Assembly (NCBI GenBank): GCA_026874595.1
Contig: CM049317.1
Span: forward strand, 17,347,382 to 17,411,381
Origin: Sipunculus nudus
Lineage: Eukaryota; Annelida; Sipuncula; Golfingiida; Sipunculidae
DNA length: 64,000 bases
Direction of reading: 5' to 3'
Numbering within the stretch: position 1 is the stretch's first letter; each line of letters starts with the position of its first letter. The translations under genes and the position numbers were made by a program. Under the pieces are notes generated by a model. That model had not been told where the DNA came from. It made no database searches and worked only from the letters and a program-made list of their open reading frames with translations. Shown here one piece after another: positions 22,253 through 34,455 of the stretch.

Positions 22253-22490
22253 TTAACATTGTTTGACTGAAAGTGGAAAACTGTTCCAAAGACAAACACC
22301 TGTAAAATGAAATGAGCTTTTATCAAATCCTTTAACCCTGGGCATTGAACATGACAGTTCATTACCTGTCCTTATACCTTGTTCTGTGTCTGTGCTGCAT
22401 ATTAATCATGTCCATATTACCTCTCAAGTATCTAGGTGAATTTCCATGTATATTATTATATGCATGTATAACCTTAACGATCAGACATTA
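22253..22490 (-). mobile_element. LINE 3' fragment (C-terminal end of a reverse-transcriptase ORF)
   Basis: The minus strand gives HAYNNIHGNSPRYLRG, a frameshift, then MPRVKGFDKSSFHF and VCLWNSFPLSVK before TAA (22255-22253). The RxK...F...LWNSLP-like ending is characteristic of non-LTR retrotransposon ORF2 C-termini in the Jockey/CR1/L2 group. It is 5'-truncated and frameshifted, so dead. Confidence 0.65.
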
Positions 22491-22654
22491 AATAGACCTC
22501 ATAGATTATTTCTCTGGTAACATGACATGTGTCATGCACAATAATAGACGTTTAATCAGTGGAAAAGCCATATTGCAAGATCAGCTGACCGATGTTTGTC
22601 GACAACATATAAGAATTTTTTCGGCGCAGTGGTACGGCCTTATATCAACGCGGC

Positions 22655-22710
22655 TCGTGATTGGCTATTAGCCGCAGTGCGCACGGTGGGATATTTGAAC
22701 TTATAAAATG
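22655..22710 (+). promoter_or_regulatory. Possible core promoter (inverted CCAAT and TATA)
   Basis: ATTGG (inverted CCAAT) at 22660-22664 and TATAAAA at 22702-22708 lie 38 bp apart in a locally GC-rich stretch, about 400 bp before the ATG of the membrane-protein gene. If used, the twin CRE sites would fall in the 5' UTR. Confidence 0.35.
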
Positions 22711-23011
22711 CGCGCCTGACGCTTAAAATGTTGTCACGCTTTTTAAATATAATTGTTAATAATTATAATGACAGAATATCACTTGTTGATAGTAGTATAA
22801 AGATTTCTTTAAGTTTCAATCACTATAGTACGCGACCTCATTTTTGGTCATAGACCTGACCCTATTTAAAGGGATTTAAAGGCTGAAAGGATTGCTATAC
22901 AAACAGCGCTATAACTGACACGTCTGCAAACTCTCATAATCGTGGGATGACCAAATGGGCATTGCGATATCAGGCTATGTTAACGTCTTACATATTTGTG
23001 TTAGAGTTTGA

Positions 23012-23036
23012 TGACGTCATACATCGCGTGACGTCA
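23012..23036. promoter_or_regulatory. Two consensus CRE sites
   Basis: TGACGTCA at 23012-23019 and again at 23029-23036, 75 nt before the start codon at 23111. This palindrome is the full CREB/ATF site. Two copies 17 bp apart directly before a gene suggest cAMP/CREB-type control, which is inference. Confidence 0.55.
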
Positions 23037-23110
23037 CCTGCATGCAACCGCGGTTGAACTGACAACAGAATATTCTGACCCATCCCCTGGTGATCACGTT
23101 CCTGTTCTGT

Positions 23111-24995
23111 ATGATGCAGCTGTACCAGGACGTGATAGAAGCGCTGGGTCAGTGGCTGGAGAGGTCGGCTCTTTGGATACTGCTGTCTTGTACTTATTTA
23201 AGAAAATGCTTACAGTTATTCAAGCTTAAAAATGTCGTCTGTTTGGTTGTGGTATTGTTATTATTCTACAGTATTTTACTGTGGTTGCTCGGGCCAGTTG
23301 TGGCCACATGGACCATGTTTTCCTTGGTCGTATCCCAAGTAAATCTCGCTCGTATCCATATGCACAGTTCTGTTAAATACGCCGTAACACTGCTGCCAAC
23401 ACTGGCGCCACCTGGCGGAGGAAGTCCTATTGAATATTTACAAGAAGAAGGTTTCTTGATCTCAAATACCGTAAGTATAGAACTAAATACGTCAGTTGGT
23501 GGGGTTGGTTCTATATGTACCTTATGGAATCGATGGTTTTTAAATTGTTTCTAGAAATGCATGAAATTCTATGATTTATTTTTTTTCGAAACTAACTTTT
23601 TATCAAAGCAACTGAGAATGAAAAGATCTTGCAATTTCTGATGATTATGTTTACTTATGAGTTATGGCATTACAGCCCCATGCTGTTCTGCTGTTCAAAC
23701 ACATTTGTGTTATAAAATATATCCGATTATCATATTACATGACTTTATATGTTCACTTTATTTTGTAAGTTTTCTTTATATCAAAACATTAAGTGTACGA
23801 GGACTAAATACATCCAAGCAAAGTAAATAAGCACGAATTAATTTTGCCTGTGATTAGTATTTTGCAAACATTCAAGTACGGTAATGTGTGTAACAGTTTG
23901 AAGGATAAAATATATTATTTTCCAAATATTATTATTAATTTAACTCTGTGATTTTAATTTGTGTTAACTGTACTTCATATGAGATAAGAGACAATATTTT
24001 TAAGTATAAATATTACTAATCATAACTTAAAAGGAACGACAATAACACAGATTTAAAAGACTATCACTGCAAACACATGGCTTATTTCTTTCAGTTTCAT
24101 TTCTTGATGACACATCTAGGAGTCCTACAAAGGGAACAAAGAACAGTTCTCAGATTGTTTGCAAGGAGCACGTAAGAACCTCATACTGATATAACTGATA
24201 TTCTCCTTACGTTTCGTAATCCTTTAGTGTACCCGTTGGACTTGGTCGTTGATGTTACCATGACATTACCAAGAGCATGCGCACTAATCGTCTGCTTATT
24301 AATATGTTCCGCTGACCAAGTACACATGCAGCATCTGACAAGTGTAAATAAACGAGTCATGTTTTACCAAATATATGCCTTTTCTTCCATGTTTTTACAG
24401 ATCTCGCGCACAGCTTCAGCTATTTCACATGAGAGGGTATTTTTAATGTCCTTTGTTTCTGGTCACTTCTGGTCATCAAGTTATTTGCATTGTGTTTTCT
24501 ACGGCTAGTGTCTTTTGCCATAGACTGATATCCTTAGCTGGATATATGATAGTGTTAGATAATACATGCTGTTCACCACTGCCTGTCGCGCACAGATAGC
24601 CCTGCTATTTTTCTCTTTTACTGAGCATGCCATTGAGCAAATGGCTCGAACAGTAGTGAGCTGTTGCTGTACATGTGTAAGAGTTCTTCTTCTAAAACAT
24701 GAAACATCACTGCATTTGAGCTTTTGCAGCGTTAAAGTTCAATATTCACCACGGACTTTACTTGTTTACACTTACTCGATTGGCCAAATCTAATAATATT
24801 TATGCGCGACACCGAATTGAGATCCTATAAAATTTACCTTTTGCTATATTTATAGTCAAGAAATTACCTTTTTTTCATTTAAAAAAAAAAAATCCGTAAT
24901 GATATAAAACGTCAATTGAATTTCATTTCAGAATCGCAACGGAAGATCATCGACAAGGTGAGCTGATCCAGCGAACTCGTCGAAGCACTATATGA
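23111..24995 (+). CDS. Small membrane protein, three exons, family not recognised
   Basis: Exons 23111-23470, 24095-24171 and 24932-24995 total 501 nt (166 residues plus TGA). The donors (ACC|GTAAGT, AGCAC|GTAAGA) and acceptors (TTTCTTTCAG, TTTCATTTCAG) are strong and the phases (0, then 2) fit. The start is the tandem ATGATG at 23111. Residues about 41-75 are strongly hydrophobic (one long or two short spans), with basic residues before (LRKCLQLFKLK) suggesting a cytosolic N-terminus. The C-terminal third is polar and helical-looking (LGVLQREQRTVLRLFARS), ending RSTI, which fits a class I PDZ-ligand pattern. Alternatively exon 3 ends at CAAG|GTGAGC (24957) and the gene continues. No homology claim is made. 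Confidence 0.6.
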
Positions 24996-25573
24996 ACTCT
25001 ATGAATATTCACAAGGTGAAGGACTGAAAATTGGAAACCTAATTACAGGTTAAGTAAACCTATTCCATGTGCGGTTGTTGTGTGATCCAGATCCCAGACT
25101 TTGTCCTGATTGGCTAGTACCCATGTGACATCATGGACTGAATTTTATCAACAACTGAAAATCTAGTAATGCATGTTGTTTTTATTCTCTGCTAACAATT
25201 TGGGTCTGACAGAGGCAGAAATACTGTGCTTTTACTGAGATCTAGAATTGTTAGTCACAGGGTATATTCCTGTGTGTGGCGTCACTGCCGAGTTGACATT
25301 GCTCATAGATGTTCCAATAGTTTTTGAACAAATCACACATCTTCATGATTTTAGTGGAAAAATAGATAGAAAAAAAAATGTTTTTTCCTCCAGGAATTGG
25401 GCCAATTTTATTTAAATCTATATTAATATTTTTTTCATAAGCAATTATGTTGTATGATATTGCCACATAACACGTCAGTGACTCTGGTCATAGGAAGCGG
25501 CACTGTTTTAATTCTTATTTCATGAAAATATAACTTGCCCTAAAAATTTTATCCCCATCGGAAAACAGCATAA
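24996..25573. other. Non-genic spacer
   Basis: No gene or repeat family recognised; may include the 3' UTR of the preceding gene. Confidence 0.4.
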
Positions 25574-25872
25574 AGATGTACTCTTGTTATTTATTTTCAA
25601 TTTATTTCACTTATTCAATTATTTCACTCTATTGATCTATCAAGTGTTAAAAGGGTTAAAAGTCAACATGATTAACTCAGGGAAACGAAGCAAAGCTTTT
25701 GTCAAATTCTATGAAAATGACATTAGTAGTTTCTGACCGTTTGACTGATCCCAACGGGTCGTGTAACGGAACATTGAAGAGAACATTTCTTGGAATAATG
25801 TGTCCAGTCACATCACGGTAAATTTCTACAGGTTCCTTTTGGATATCGACATGAACTATATATTCAGTGTAG
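25574..25872 (-). repeat. Duplicated coding-like block, copy 2
   Basis: Partner of 16687-16985, same orientation, 8.9 kb away. Its open frame extends further upstream, to about 25930 on the minus strand (including KETECTVFPIM), so this copy may be closer to the original exon. Compared with copy 1 it has four extra codons (near RNVLFNVPLHD) and lacks two (near IQKE-PVEIY). Confidence 0.55.
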
Positions 25873-27239
25873 TGTTGCATGATCGGAAAGACCGTACACT
25901 CTGTCTCCTTTGGATGATTGTTTAATGAGGATATATCATATTAAACAACATAAAAAACAGTTTCCAAATAATTGTATTTTAACTAAAATTTAATCCATAT
26001 TTTAGCTTTCTGTTCCATATCTTATATCCTATATCCCATACCAAACGCGGCAAATGGATCAAAACATCCATTCTCATTCCATTACTCATATCAGTCTCAT
26101 CGATTACCCATGAACATTATATCAAACCAACCTGTCTTGATAGCGGTTGATTCTTTGCATTAAGTCACATTAGCTTATTCACTTAGCAACTATTTATGTG
26201 CATGAAGTCATATAAGCTTATACACAAAGAGTACTGGTGATCTCTGCTTCTAAGACAGACAACTATGTGTAAAAATTAAGTACCCCCGCTTATTGGTCAA
26301 AATAAAGGCAAATTCGATGGGCCAGATAAACCTGAGATATTCCGTTTTATTAAATGTAACAACTTGGATAAGCAAGTCGATAATTGCAACAAATTTATAC
26401 TGTAGTTTACAGCTGTTTCAATTAAATACAGTTAGTAAATACACATTTTAAGATAAACCATGCTTGCCAAAGGACAGCAACACAACACGAACCGTCTCAC
26501 GGTGAATAGCGTTTTATGTACTACGTGGGTTTATTAAGTACCAATTGTAGTTTTACCCTGGACTGACACTAAATCCTATCGAAGACAATTTTGTCTTACT
26601 ACCAGTGGCGTATATTATTGTGTTATACATAAACATAAATGACGGTTTTATCAGCATCTTGGCTCGTGACAGAGTACAAGGTCCGAGGCATTTGATCCTG
26701 ACGCCCCTAATTAAAGTCTGTAATAAATACCAACATAAGAGGTTGTCTGACGAATAGCTAAAAAAACCCAAATAAACCCACCAAATAAACGAATCACGTA
26801 ACATTAGTCCTTGACCTCTATTGCAGCTAAAAACCTCCCAAGAATTACTACGTTATATAAATACGTATAAAATAAAGAAATTGCGATCGTCCCAGCAAAA
26901 TTATAAAAATAACACGTTTACTCTCACAGGCTCCCTGTGCAGAAGCACTACATATATGGTCTGCAATGTAAATACCAGATGACACCTATTTACATTACCC
27001 ATGAACCCTCAAGAACCTTCTATTTTGAAACATGTTTGTTTGTCTGTGCATATTCTTTTGTTATTGATTCTGTAACAATCAATATTTATGTATTTATAAA
27101 ATAGTTTTATGGTTTTCAATTAATATTTTTGGGAGATACACCCTGCAAACAAAATGTAACCAAACGAGTAAATGCCTCTTATGGACACAATACTGTTTAT
27201 GAACTCATTCTTGAGTTGTTCTAATCTCAACTATCTTTA
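25873..27239. other. Non-genic spacer
   Basis: AT-rich, no gene or clear repeat recognised. Confidence 0.4.
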
Positions 27240-27530
27240 CACTTAAAACACCTGGTAAACATGACAGTTAAAAAAAAACTTCAAACGCACATCTGATAAC
27301 CTTTGTTGGGAAACATTAACGTTGTGAGTGGAAATGTTGAGTTGAATGAAACACTTGACAAAAGCAACTGATAACGTGGCGTGATAAGCGTGCTCTTGAA
27401 ACTTGAAACACCTGATAAACGTTGAATGGGAACCCTTAAAACTGAATACACCTGATAAGACCCGCTGGGGAAACCCTGGAAAATGAAACTGAATCACCTG
27501 ATAAGCGTGTAGGTAAAACACATGAAACCT
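27240..27530 (+). repeat. Degenerate 41-45-bp minisatellite
   Basis: Repeats of CACCTGATAAGCGT followed by a GGGAAACCCT-like stretch, with clear starts near 27248, 27290, 27366, 27409, 27450 and 27495. Confidence 0.6.
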
Positions 27531-27532
27531 TA

Positions 27533-28660
27533 CACTAGACGACTAGAGGTCGAGCGCTTGCCGGAAATGATGTGGAACCAGTCAAATGAATGAGCAAAGA
27601 CAAAAAGAGAGAAAAGAGCCATATATTTTAATAGGTAGAACCAATATTGACAAAGTAAATAAGGAAATAAGAATTTGACGTCTTTTGATGACCTTGATCC
27701 TGACCTTTGACCTATATAATTAATACCCATACCGTTTTCATAAATCATTCCGATGTACGATATGTTTCAGTGTAAAAAGCTATTCCGACTAAATTGTAGC
27801 CAGTAGAATGCTGTAAACCATACACAAGAACCAGCAAGAAGGCGAAATTGAAGATAACTGACGAACAGACAGACATACTGACAATATGACACAAGAATGA
27901 GACCAGATGACTTTACCAGATTTTGAAGAGAAACAGGAGGAAGAAAAAAACTTCAGTATATGTAATTAAGATTTATACTTTAGGTAATATGACCAAACAA
28001 ATGATATATTGTAGTGGTTGGAATGCAGCGCCCCCTAGCGGCCATATTCCAAAATGAAGAACCTCTTTCGAGATATTAGTGTAAAACATATTGTGCCAAT
28101 TTCAAAAGGATTCCTGCAAAAATGTGGCCTGTAGAATGCTACATGTAAGACGCAAGACCCAGCAAGCAGGCTAAATTGAGGGCAACTGACAAACATACAG
28201 ACATACTGACAAAGTGACACCAGATGGAGGCCTGAAAATCTCACCAGGTTATCGAAATGTCTCAGAGGAAGAAAATAAGCTATAGTTTATGTAATTGAGG
28301 TGTATAGTTTGGAGATATGGCCAAAAATGATATGTTGTGGGGGATAGATTGCAGTGCCCCCCAGCGGCCATATCCCGAAAATGAATAATCCATTTCGAGA
28401 TATTAGTGTAAGACATACGATGTACAAGTTTCTCACGGATTCCTACTAAACTGTGGCCTGTAGATTGCTAAAAGTAAGATGCAAGAACCAGCAAAAACGC
28501 AAAATTGAGGGCAACTGACAAACAGATAGACCTACTGACAAAGCGACCCAAGATTGAGGCCAATCGAATGACCAGTTTAATGGAGAAAATCAAGCGGAAG
28601 AAATTGAGCCGAAGTTGAGACAATAGGTCTAATTATGACGAAGTTATGATGTTTTGCATG
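27533..28660 (+). repeat. 328-bp tandem repeat, three copies, with shared leader
   Basis: The landmark AACTGACAAACAGACAGACATACTG recurs at about 27854, 28182 and 28511 (spacing 328-329). Each monomer also has GTGGCCTGTAGAATGCT-like and CCAGCAA blocks; copies 2 and 3 have GCGCCCCCTAGCGGCCATAT. The leader (CTAGACGACTAGAGGTCGAG) and a TGACCTTTGACCT core near 27705 link it to the element at 60190-60780. No coding sequence. Confidence 0.8.
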
Positions 28661-29424
28661 ACATAGTACGGGTTTTAAGGGTACATGCACTCCAATACGT
28701 ATCTGGTCGTTTTCTGACATACAGTGTTACAAATAAAGTCCTCCTGTTAATATCACTTTGACGGATATTAGTTAGCATAGGAAATGGTATTCCATAAATT
28801 GGATAAATGTGGAATTATTATTTTAAAACTAAATCGAATAAAATATTTTTCATGTTATTTCATAACGTTCAATGCAAAAGCACTTAATTTAGGAAGCCTA
28901 CATACAGGCCAGTTTCGTCGTATGAACATATAAACGTCGAACAAACAGTTCACACATTTCTGTATAATAGCCAGTATGTCAGTTGGAGCTTGCACAATCA
29001 TACATATTTATGTATGAATTATTTCATTCATTTGTACCACCTGACTGTTTGAAAATGATAATAATTTCCTGTTGCATCAATAAATGCAACTTTGACTTCA
29101 GTACGGCCGAATAAATTTTATGGGTTTCAATGTGAAATCTCAAGATCGAGTGAGTACACATAAAAAGGCGTTATTTGAAAAAAAGTAAAGTCATATGTTG
29201 TGTATATAACGTCTAAAAGTGAACGGAATTTACATGGTGGTCAACACATTTATTTTTCAAACGTGTAGCTGATAGGATTCCCACTTGGTCTACTGCTCCT
29301 AGAAAGGAAAATACATATTATGAATGTTATTTAGATGTTAACTATGTTAGAAACATGAAAACATTGTTGCTTTTCTTCCCTTTAGACTATAAAACATAGA
29401 AAATGAAAAATCAATGATTTAGAT
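28661..29424. other. Non-genic spacer
   Basis: No gene or repeat family recognised. Confidence 0.4.
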
Positions 29425-29610
29425 CGAACGGCTTCTGTGGCTTTGCGGTAGAACACAAGTCTCAAAGCCAAGAGGTCTTGAGTTCAAGTTTTAGCCTAGG
29501 CGGTGAGAGTTTGACGGTCGGCCCCCACCCTGTTCGACCCACACTATGCAGGCTTAATGGGAAGGCTGTGCCCAACAGCCGCGTACCACTCACAAACGAA
29601 TGCGTTTTTT
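29425..29610 (+). mobile_element. tRNA-derived SINE-like element
   Basis: An A-box-like TGGCTTTGCGGTAGA (29438-29452) and a B-box-like GAGTTCAAGTT (29479-29489) are spaced as in pol III tRNA promoters, with paired arms around GAGGTCTTGAGTTCAAG. The body ends in a T run at about 29607. The cloverleaf is imperfect, so this is a SINE head rather than a working tRNA. Confidence 0.55.
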
Positions 29611-29637
29611 TTTTTTTTTTTGGGGGGGGGGGGGGTT
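29605..29637. repeat. Poly-T/poly-G junction
   Basis: About 19 T followed directly by about 14 G, at the end of the SINE-like element. Confidence 0.95.
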
Positions 29638-30359
29638 CTTTAGTGTAATGACCTAGGTATGGGGACGATTTAACACCGAGGACCCGCAGGTACGGTAGAC
29701 ACCGGGTCTGGGTGATACCAGGATGCAAAAATAATATGATGGGGAGCGAGTGCTACCGCCCTGTCATGTAGTCCCAAACCGAAATGGAACTCTGCAGATG
29801 TACAAACATATGTTAAAAATTAGATAAGAGAGCACAAAAATGGAGGAGGTGACCTCTACCAAAAAGAAGAGCATCTAAGAACCATTTGGTAGTATTACTT
29901 AACTGCAAGCTTATTCTAGGCATGTTTTACATCTCACCAAGTTCTTCGTCTGGTGAACTTCGGATACCAGTCAGATTTTGCTGTTCACATATGTCACCTT
30001 TCTGAACACTGTAGGTAAGTAATTCCTAATTTATTTTACTAGGCTGTACAAAATGATTTGGTTACTGATCGTTTAGTTAAATGATGAGAGCTGATTTTTG
30101 CCTTTCATGTTTTATTTCACTTATGTCAGCAAACATTCAGAAATCAAAACCTGCCTGTTAGATATTAGAATGCATTACTAGAGATGTAGAGATGACACAG
30201 GTTGCATTCAAAATCTCAGATTTAAACTTTTGTTTGTACACCTTAATGAGAGATCTCAGATAGGGCTTCATCACTTGAAGATTACCTCATCCAGGTTCAA
30301 GTACAAAATATGAAGTCGGTAGAATTATGTGTGTCTATGTCTATGCTCAACTTGACATG
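29638..30359. other. Non-genic spacer
   Basis: Possible continuation of the SINE-like element to about 29790 (GTGTAATGACCTAGG also resembles a word downstream of the SINE-like piece at 44406). No gene recognised. Confidence 0.4.
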
Positions 30360-30560
30360 CAAACTACCTTCGCCAACGAAGTCGGAAGGTGGTTATGTGA
30401 TCGGCCGTCTTGGTTTGTGTGTGTGACTGAAGCATTTTAGGATGAATTTCGATGAAATTGTGCGTAAAGATAAGGCATTAGCGAAAGAAGAATCAATAAT
30501 TTTGGGGCGGTCAGATCTAGATCCAGAACCATACAAAAAGCGCCTCCTTTAACCTGGTGT
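30360..30560 (+). repeat. Decayed interspersed repeat
   Basis: The series TTCGCCAACGAAGTCGGAAGG, TTATGTGATCGGCCGTC, GTTTGTGTGTGTG, GGATGAATTTCGATGAAATT, GATCTAGATCCAGAACC resembles a repeat common in marine invertebrate genomes. This recognition is from memory and no ends are defined. Confidence 0.45.
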
Positions 30561-33030
30561 CCCGTGTGTTTCTTCGTACGACATCCTCGAAAGTGAAAAC
30601 AATCACTGCTTCTGTTTTGGCTCACTGTTGCACAGAAGTCAATTAAAATTGAAAACCTTTTCAGATATTCTATGGACCCTGGAGGTATATTTAACATTCA
30701 GAAACTGTGCTACAGAAACTGATTGGCCTCTCGTCGTCATGGTGATGGGAACAACAAAGAAGTTGGTTCCAATGACAATGACGTCACAATAACGTATCGC
30801 GGTAGTGACAAGCTGCAGTGTCTGCATTTGGGACTAAATCGTGTGGTTCCCTCCCTTCTCTAGACCTAGCTGTAACAATACATTTAACTTATAAAAAAGC
30901 AATCAAGAATTCGATTCTTACGGTCCAGGCTAGCGCTTGCTGGTGCATGGAGTGGCTGCTAACCACAAAAGTTTTGCAAAATTTCTGAGTCGAGTTGATA
31001 GAAGTGGGTACGTGGCAGGCTAAGTATAACCTCTCCAATTTTAGTATTGTCCTAAGGATAACACTCCACATATAATTTTGCTTAGACTCATCCTTGGTCA
31101 TTTAGAGCTTGTGCTAAAAGACATACACTCTATATCTGTATTAGTTTTTGTTGAAGGATGAACAATCATTATCGTCTTTTAAATTATGTTAACAGTCGAT
31201 ACCACGAAATAGTTTCAATGAATTTCAATGAATGTAGGTTGATTAAAGTTTTTGACGGATAGAGGTGTCGGTGGAGGAATGAGCTCTGTGCTGTATAGTT
31301 CAACAGGTGTCTACATATTAAAAGAAGCCATCTGTCACAGAAATGTGTATCAATAAGATGAGTTCATGTTCATTTTAAGTGACAATGTCTTGTGCAGCAG
31401 AAAAAAGGATGACAAACAACAAACAAACAAGATCAAAGTACAAAACTAACTATTTATATAACTAAATATCACGTTCCGTTTTCATATTATTATGGTTGCG
31501 ATTGATTGATGGCTCACTTTACTTTCATGGCTAGATTCATATATCTGTATAATTCTTATATCATGCGGTTTTGTTTAGTCTGCTCACCTGGGCGATTTTA
31601 ATCTTTGACACAAAAAACCAAGATCCCACTTATATATGGTGCGTCTGATTATTCCCAAGTAAAACAGTCAATGAAAGATCCAGTATTTAATTTTTTTGTC
31701 TCTGAGTAACTTGTTAGTCTTACTGGTCCTTCATTCTTATAATATTCCACTACCCTGGAACTTTTTTTCTTCGTTTAAATTTCTGCAAGTACGGCACAAA
31801 CATGATGTTCCAGCCACTTCATGGCTAAACAATTGACCAATTGTCTGACCTGTCTTTATTAGCACAGATACAACTGCCCCATGACGAGTTTACCCTTTGA
31901 CATTGTGTCCCCGCTATACATGTACAAAAAGCTTGCCGGCTGGTAAGCATATTGTCGCATGAAAGAGCCTTATATATTATACCAACCGGCTGGTTCTATC
32001 CCAAGGTCATTTTTACCATAAGCCCAATCAATGTTAACATAAAACACCAATGATATTTTTTTTTCATGTTGAGCACATAATGTTGAGATTTCTTCATAAC
32101 CCATTGAACACATTAAATAAATGAACAGTTGAAAACACCTTAGGTACAAAATATAGATGATTCCTTATACACAGTCCTAGCACAATCATTGTTGATCTTC
32201 TTTAGACAATAATTAAATGCGAACTAGATCTTTTACTGCCATGTGTATTATAATTTAGAGTTATGGGGTAACATTTTACATAAGCAAAGTTGAATATGTC
32301 AGGCATGTATGTCTTCGATTTTTTAGTGTGTTGGTTTGCAAAATTTAAATATATTTCCACTTCAGAAGATTTAAACCCCCAAAGAGCATAAGTATTTGTA
32401 CAAAATAGTGTACAGCACATATATATAACGCGGGAGCAGGGCATGTACGGTAAATATATTATGAAATTCAAAGAATTAATCATGAAAGAAGTAGATATAC
32501 GTATAATAAAAAAAAGTTATTAAATAAATACGGTTCTTAGCACAAGTACAAGTAACTAAGTACGTAGATTCACTTAAGTTCCATATAAAAAAATCATTTA
32601 ATGGTACCTTTTCACCAAAGACGCCATGATCAGGAAGAAAGAAGAGGACACATGAAGAAGAATTAAAAAAATGCAATTTTAATATTTTTTAAATTTTAAA
32701 TTTTAATATAATTTAACCAATATTGCACAAATTATTAGTGAACGAGACGTAGAAAAACCACAATCACCAATGAAGTAATATAGCAGTCGGAAATTCAGTA
32801 TGATAACAAAACAAAAATAAATATAAATAAATCCTGTATATACGAAATCTGGAATCACCTCTGTTTTTGCAACCCCATGATGCAAAATGAACATATGCAG
32901 CAGCTTTGTTTTGTGTCCATTTTTTTCTGCCGAGGTATGATCAACTATTAAATTACATAAAGACATATCAAAATAGTAATTATTCCTGACGAAAGCGTGC
33001 TTATCCAACAGGTTTTGGAACATATCGACA
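30561..33030. other. Non-genic spacer
   Basis: No gene supported. An open minus-strand frame lies at 32703-33215 but its first in-frame ATG is about 22 codons in and no domain is seen. A consensus CRE lies at 30779-30786. Confidence 0.35.
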
Positions 33031-33045
33031 CCGATACCAGTTGTT

Positions 33046-33098
33046 GTTACCAGTGTAATCCTGGCAACGATCCAATTGGTGAGTGATATATTGGGTGG
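33046..33098 (+). repeat. Short dispersed duplication, copy 1
   Basis: About 53 bp including GATCCAATTGGTGAGTGAT and TATTGGGT match 34401-34455. GC-rich palindromic sequence (CCGGCCTTAAGCCGG near 33135) lies downstream. Confidence 0.55.
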
Positions 33099-34400
33099 TA
33101 AAGGGACATACCGGCTGCCGTTTATACCAGCCGCCGGCCTTAAGCCGGCCATGTCCGCCACAGCGCCCAGCCATTTCGGCCGCCAGCTCAAGTGAGCCAC
33201 ACTTACTCTGGTCAAAAATATTGACCGAAGTGTAAACCGGAGAGCACCATTTCGGCCACCGGGCCCCTCATCAGTGACTGCATATAAGCCTGTCAGTAAA
33301 AACTACGTATTTAAGGCTCCGTTTGCCTTCGTCTGCATATAAAAGAACTCATACTGAGGGGAACGTTTCACATAATTTCACGAAACTTTCATCGAAACTT
33401 TCATCTTTAGTACTTCTTGTATTTTACTTCTGTTTGTGCCTTTTCTTTAAAGACTAAGTTTTCACAGGTATCACTTTTAAATATTATGATTGTAACTTAC
33501 AGATATATTTAAAACACAACCCCACACATACCAGCCCACTACCTCAAACAGAAACAAACAGGCTATAAACATCGCCCTTTAGACACATTTGATAAAATAA
33601 ATGATAATAAAAATTGTGTACACTGACTTTATCTGCTACCTTTAATAATCATCACGGCATCTGATAAAACACCATTATATCTTACTGAAATATAAGAGAA
33701 ACTGGCACGTAAAAAAATCAGTGGATTTCCCTCCGAATAATATGGAAGGTTGAGCACCTTGTTACATCATCAGATGATTATTACATTATCAGCTGTAACA
33801 GACCATAAAAATTGAGGGAAAGCAGCCCTGGGGCCCAAGATTGGTCTTCTGGTACTGTGCGATCGCTGTACACTCAAATATGATATCATGGAGCAGAGCC
33901 GACAATTAATTAATAGTATTTGGTTCGACCGCCAAGAGTTAAACCAAACATGGGGTCACAGGTAACTGTATTTGCTAAGCCGGCGCTTTAATCCCTTTCA
34001 CACACCTGATGATATTCGCCCTCACGGCACGTGCCCCAACTTAGGAGGCTTAGCGGTCATACATATTAACGCAGACAAAACTCACATTAGCCTCGTGTTT
34101 TAGCCGACATTTAAAGAAGCGATGCATTATAGTTTTGTCCTAACGACTTCACGCTGGTTTTCAGCTTCTTTCTCAACTTGTGGTCTGACTTAAATACTCA
34201 ATCGATATTTCCAAATAATCAAAAGTAATTATTATTTAAAATATTGCATATAAAACAGAAATATTAAAGGCTGCTTTCTAACCATTTCCGAAATGGCGTG
34301 CTATCAGTCTCGAGGAATCATGTTCATCATGTAAAGGTTCACAGCGATATGCATGGGTCTGACTTATTTGTTTCACATGAACCCTTCATTTATGTTAAAT

Positions 34401-34455
34401 TGTTTATACCAGAGTAATCTTCGTAACCATCCAATTGATGAGTGATGTATTGGGT
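34401..34455 (+). repeat. Short dispersed duplication, copy 2
   Basis: Matches 33046-33098 (ATCCAATTGATGAGTGAT, TATTGGGT) with scattered substitutions. The 1.3 kb between the copies shows no gene. Confidence 0.55.

Noticed and set aside
27240-28660. CRISPR-like array of direct repeats
   Set aside because: Repeats are long, degenerate and tandem without unique spacers, in a eukaryotic genome; these are mini/satellite repeats.
29462-29728. Minus-strand frame of 88 codons
   Set aside because: Spans the poly-T/poly-G junction and the SINE-like element.
32703-33215. Longest continuous open frame of the window (170 codons, minus strand)
   Set aside because: It opens without ATG, has no domain, and part of it (33046-33098) is a short dispersed duplication; AT-rich chance ORF is more likely.
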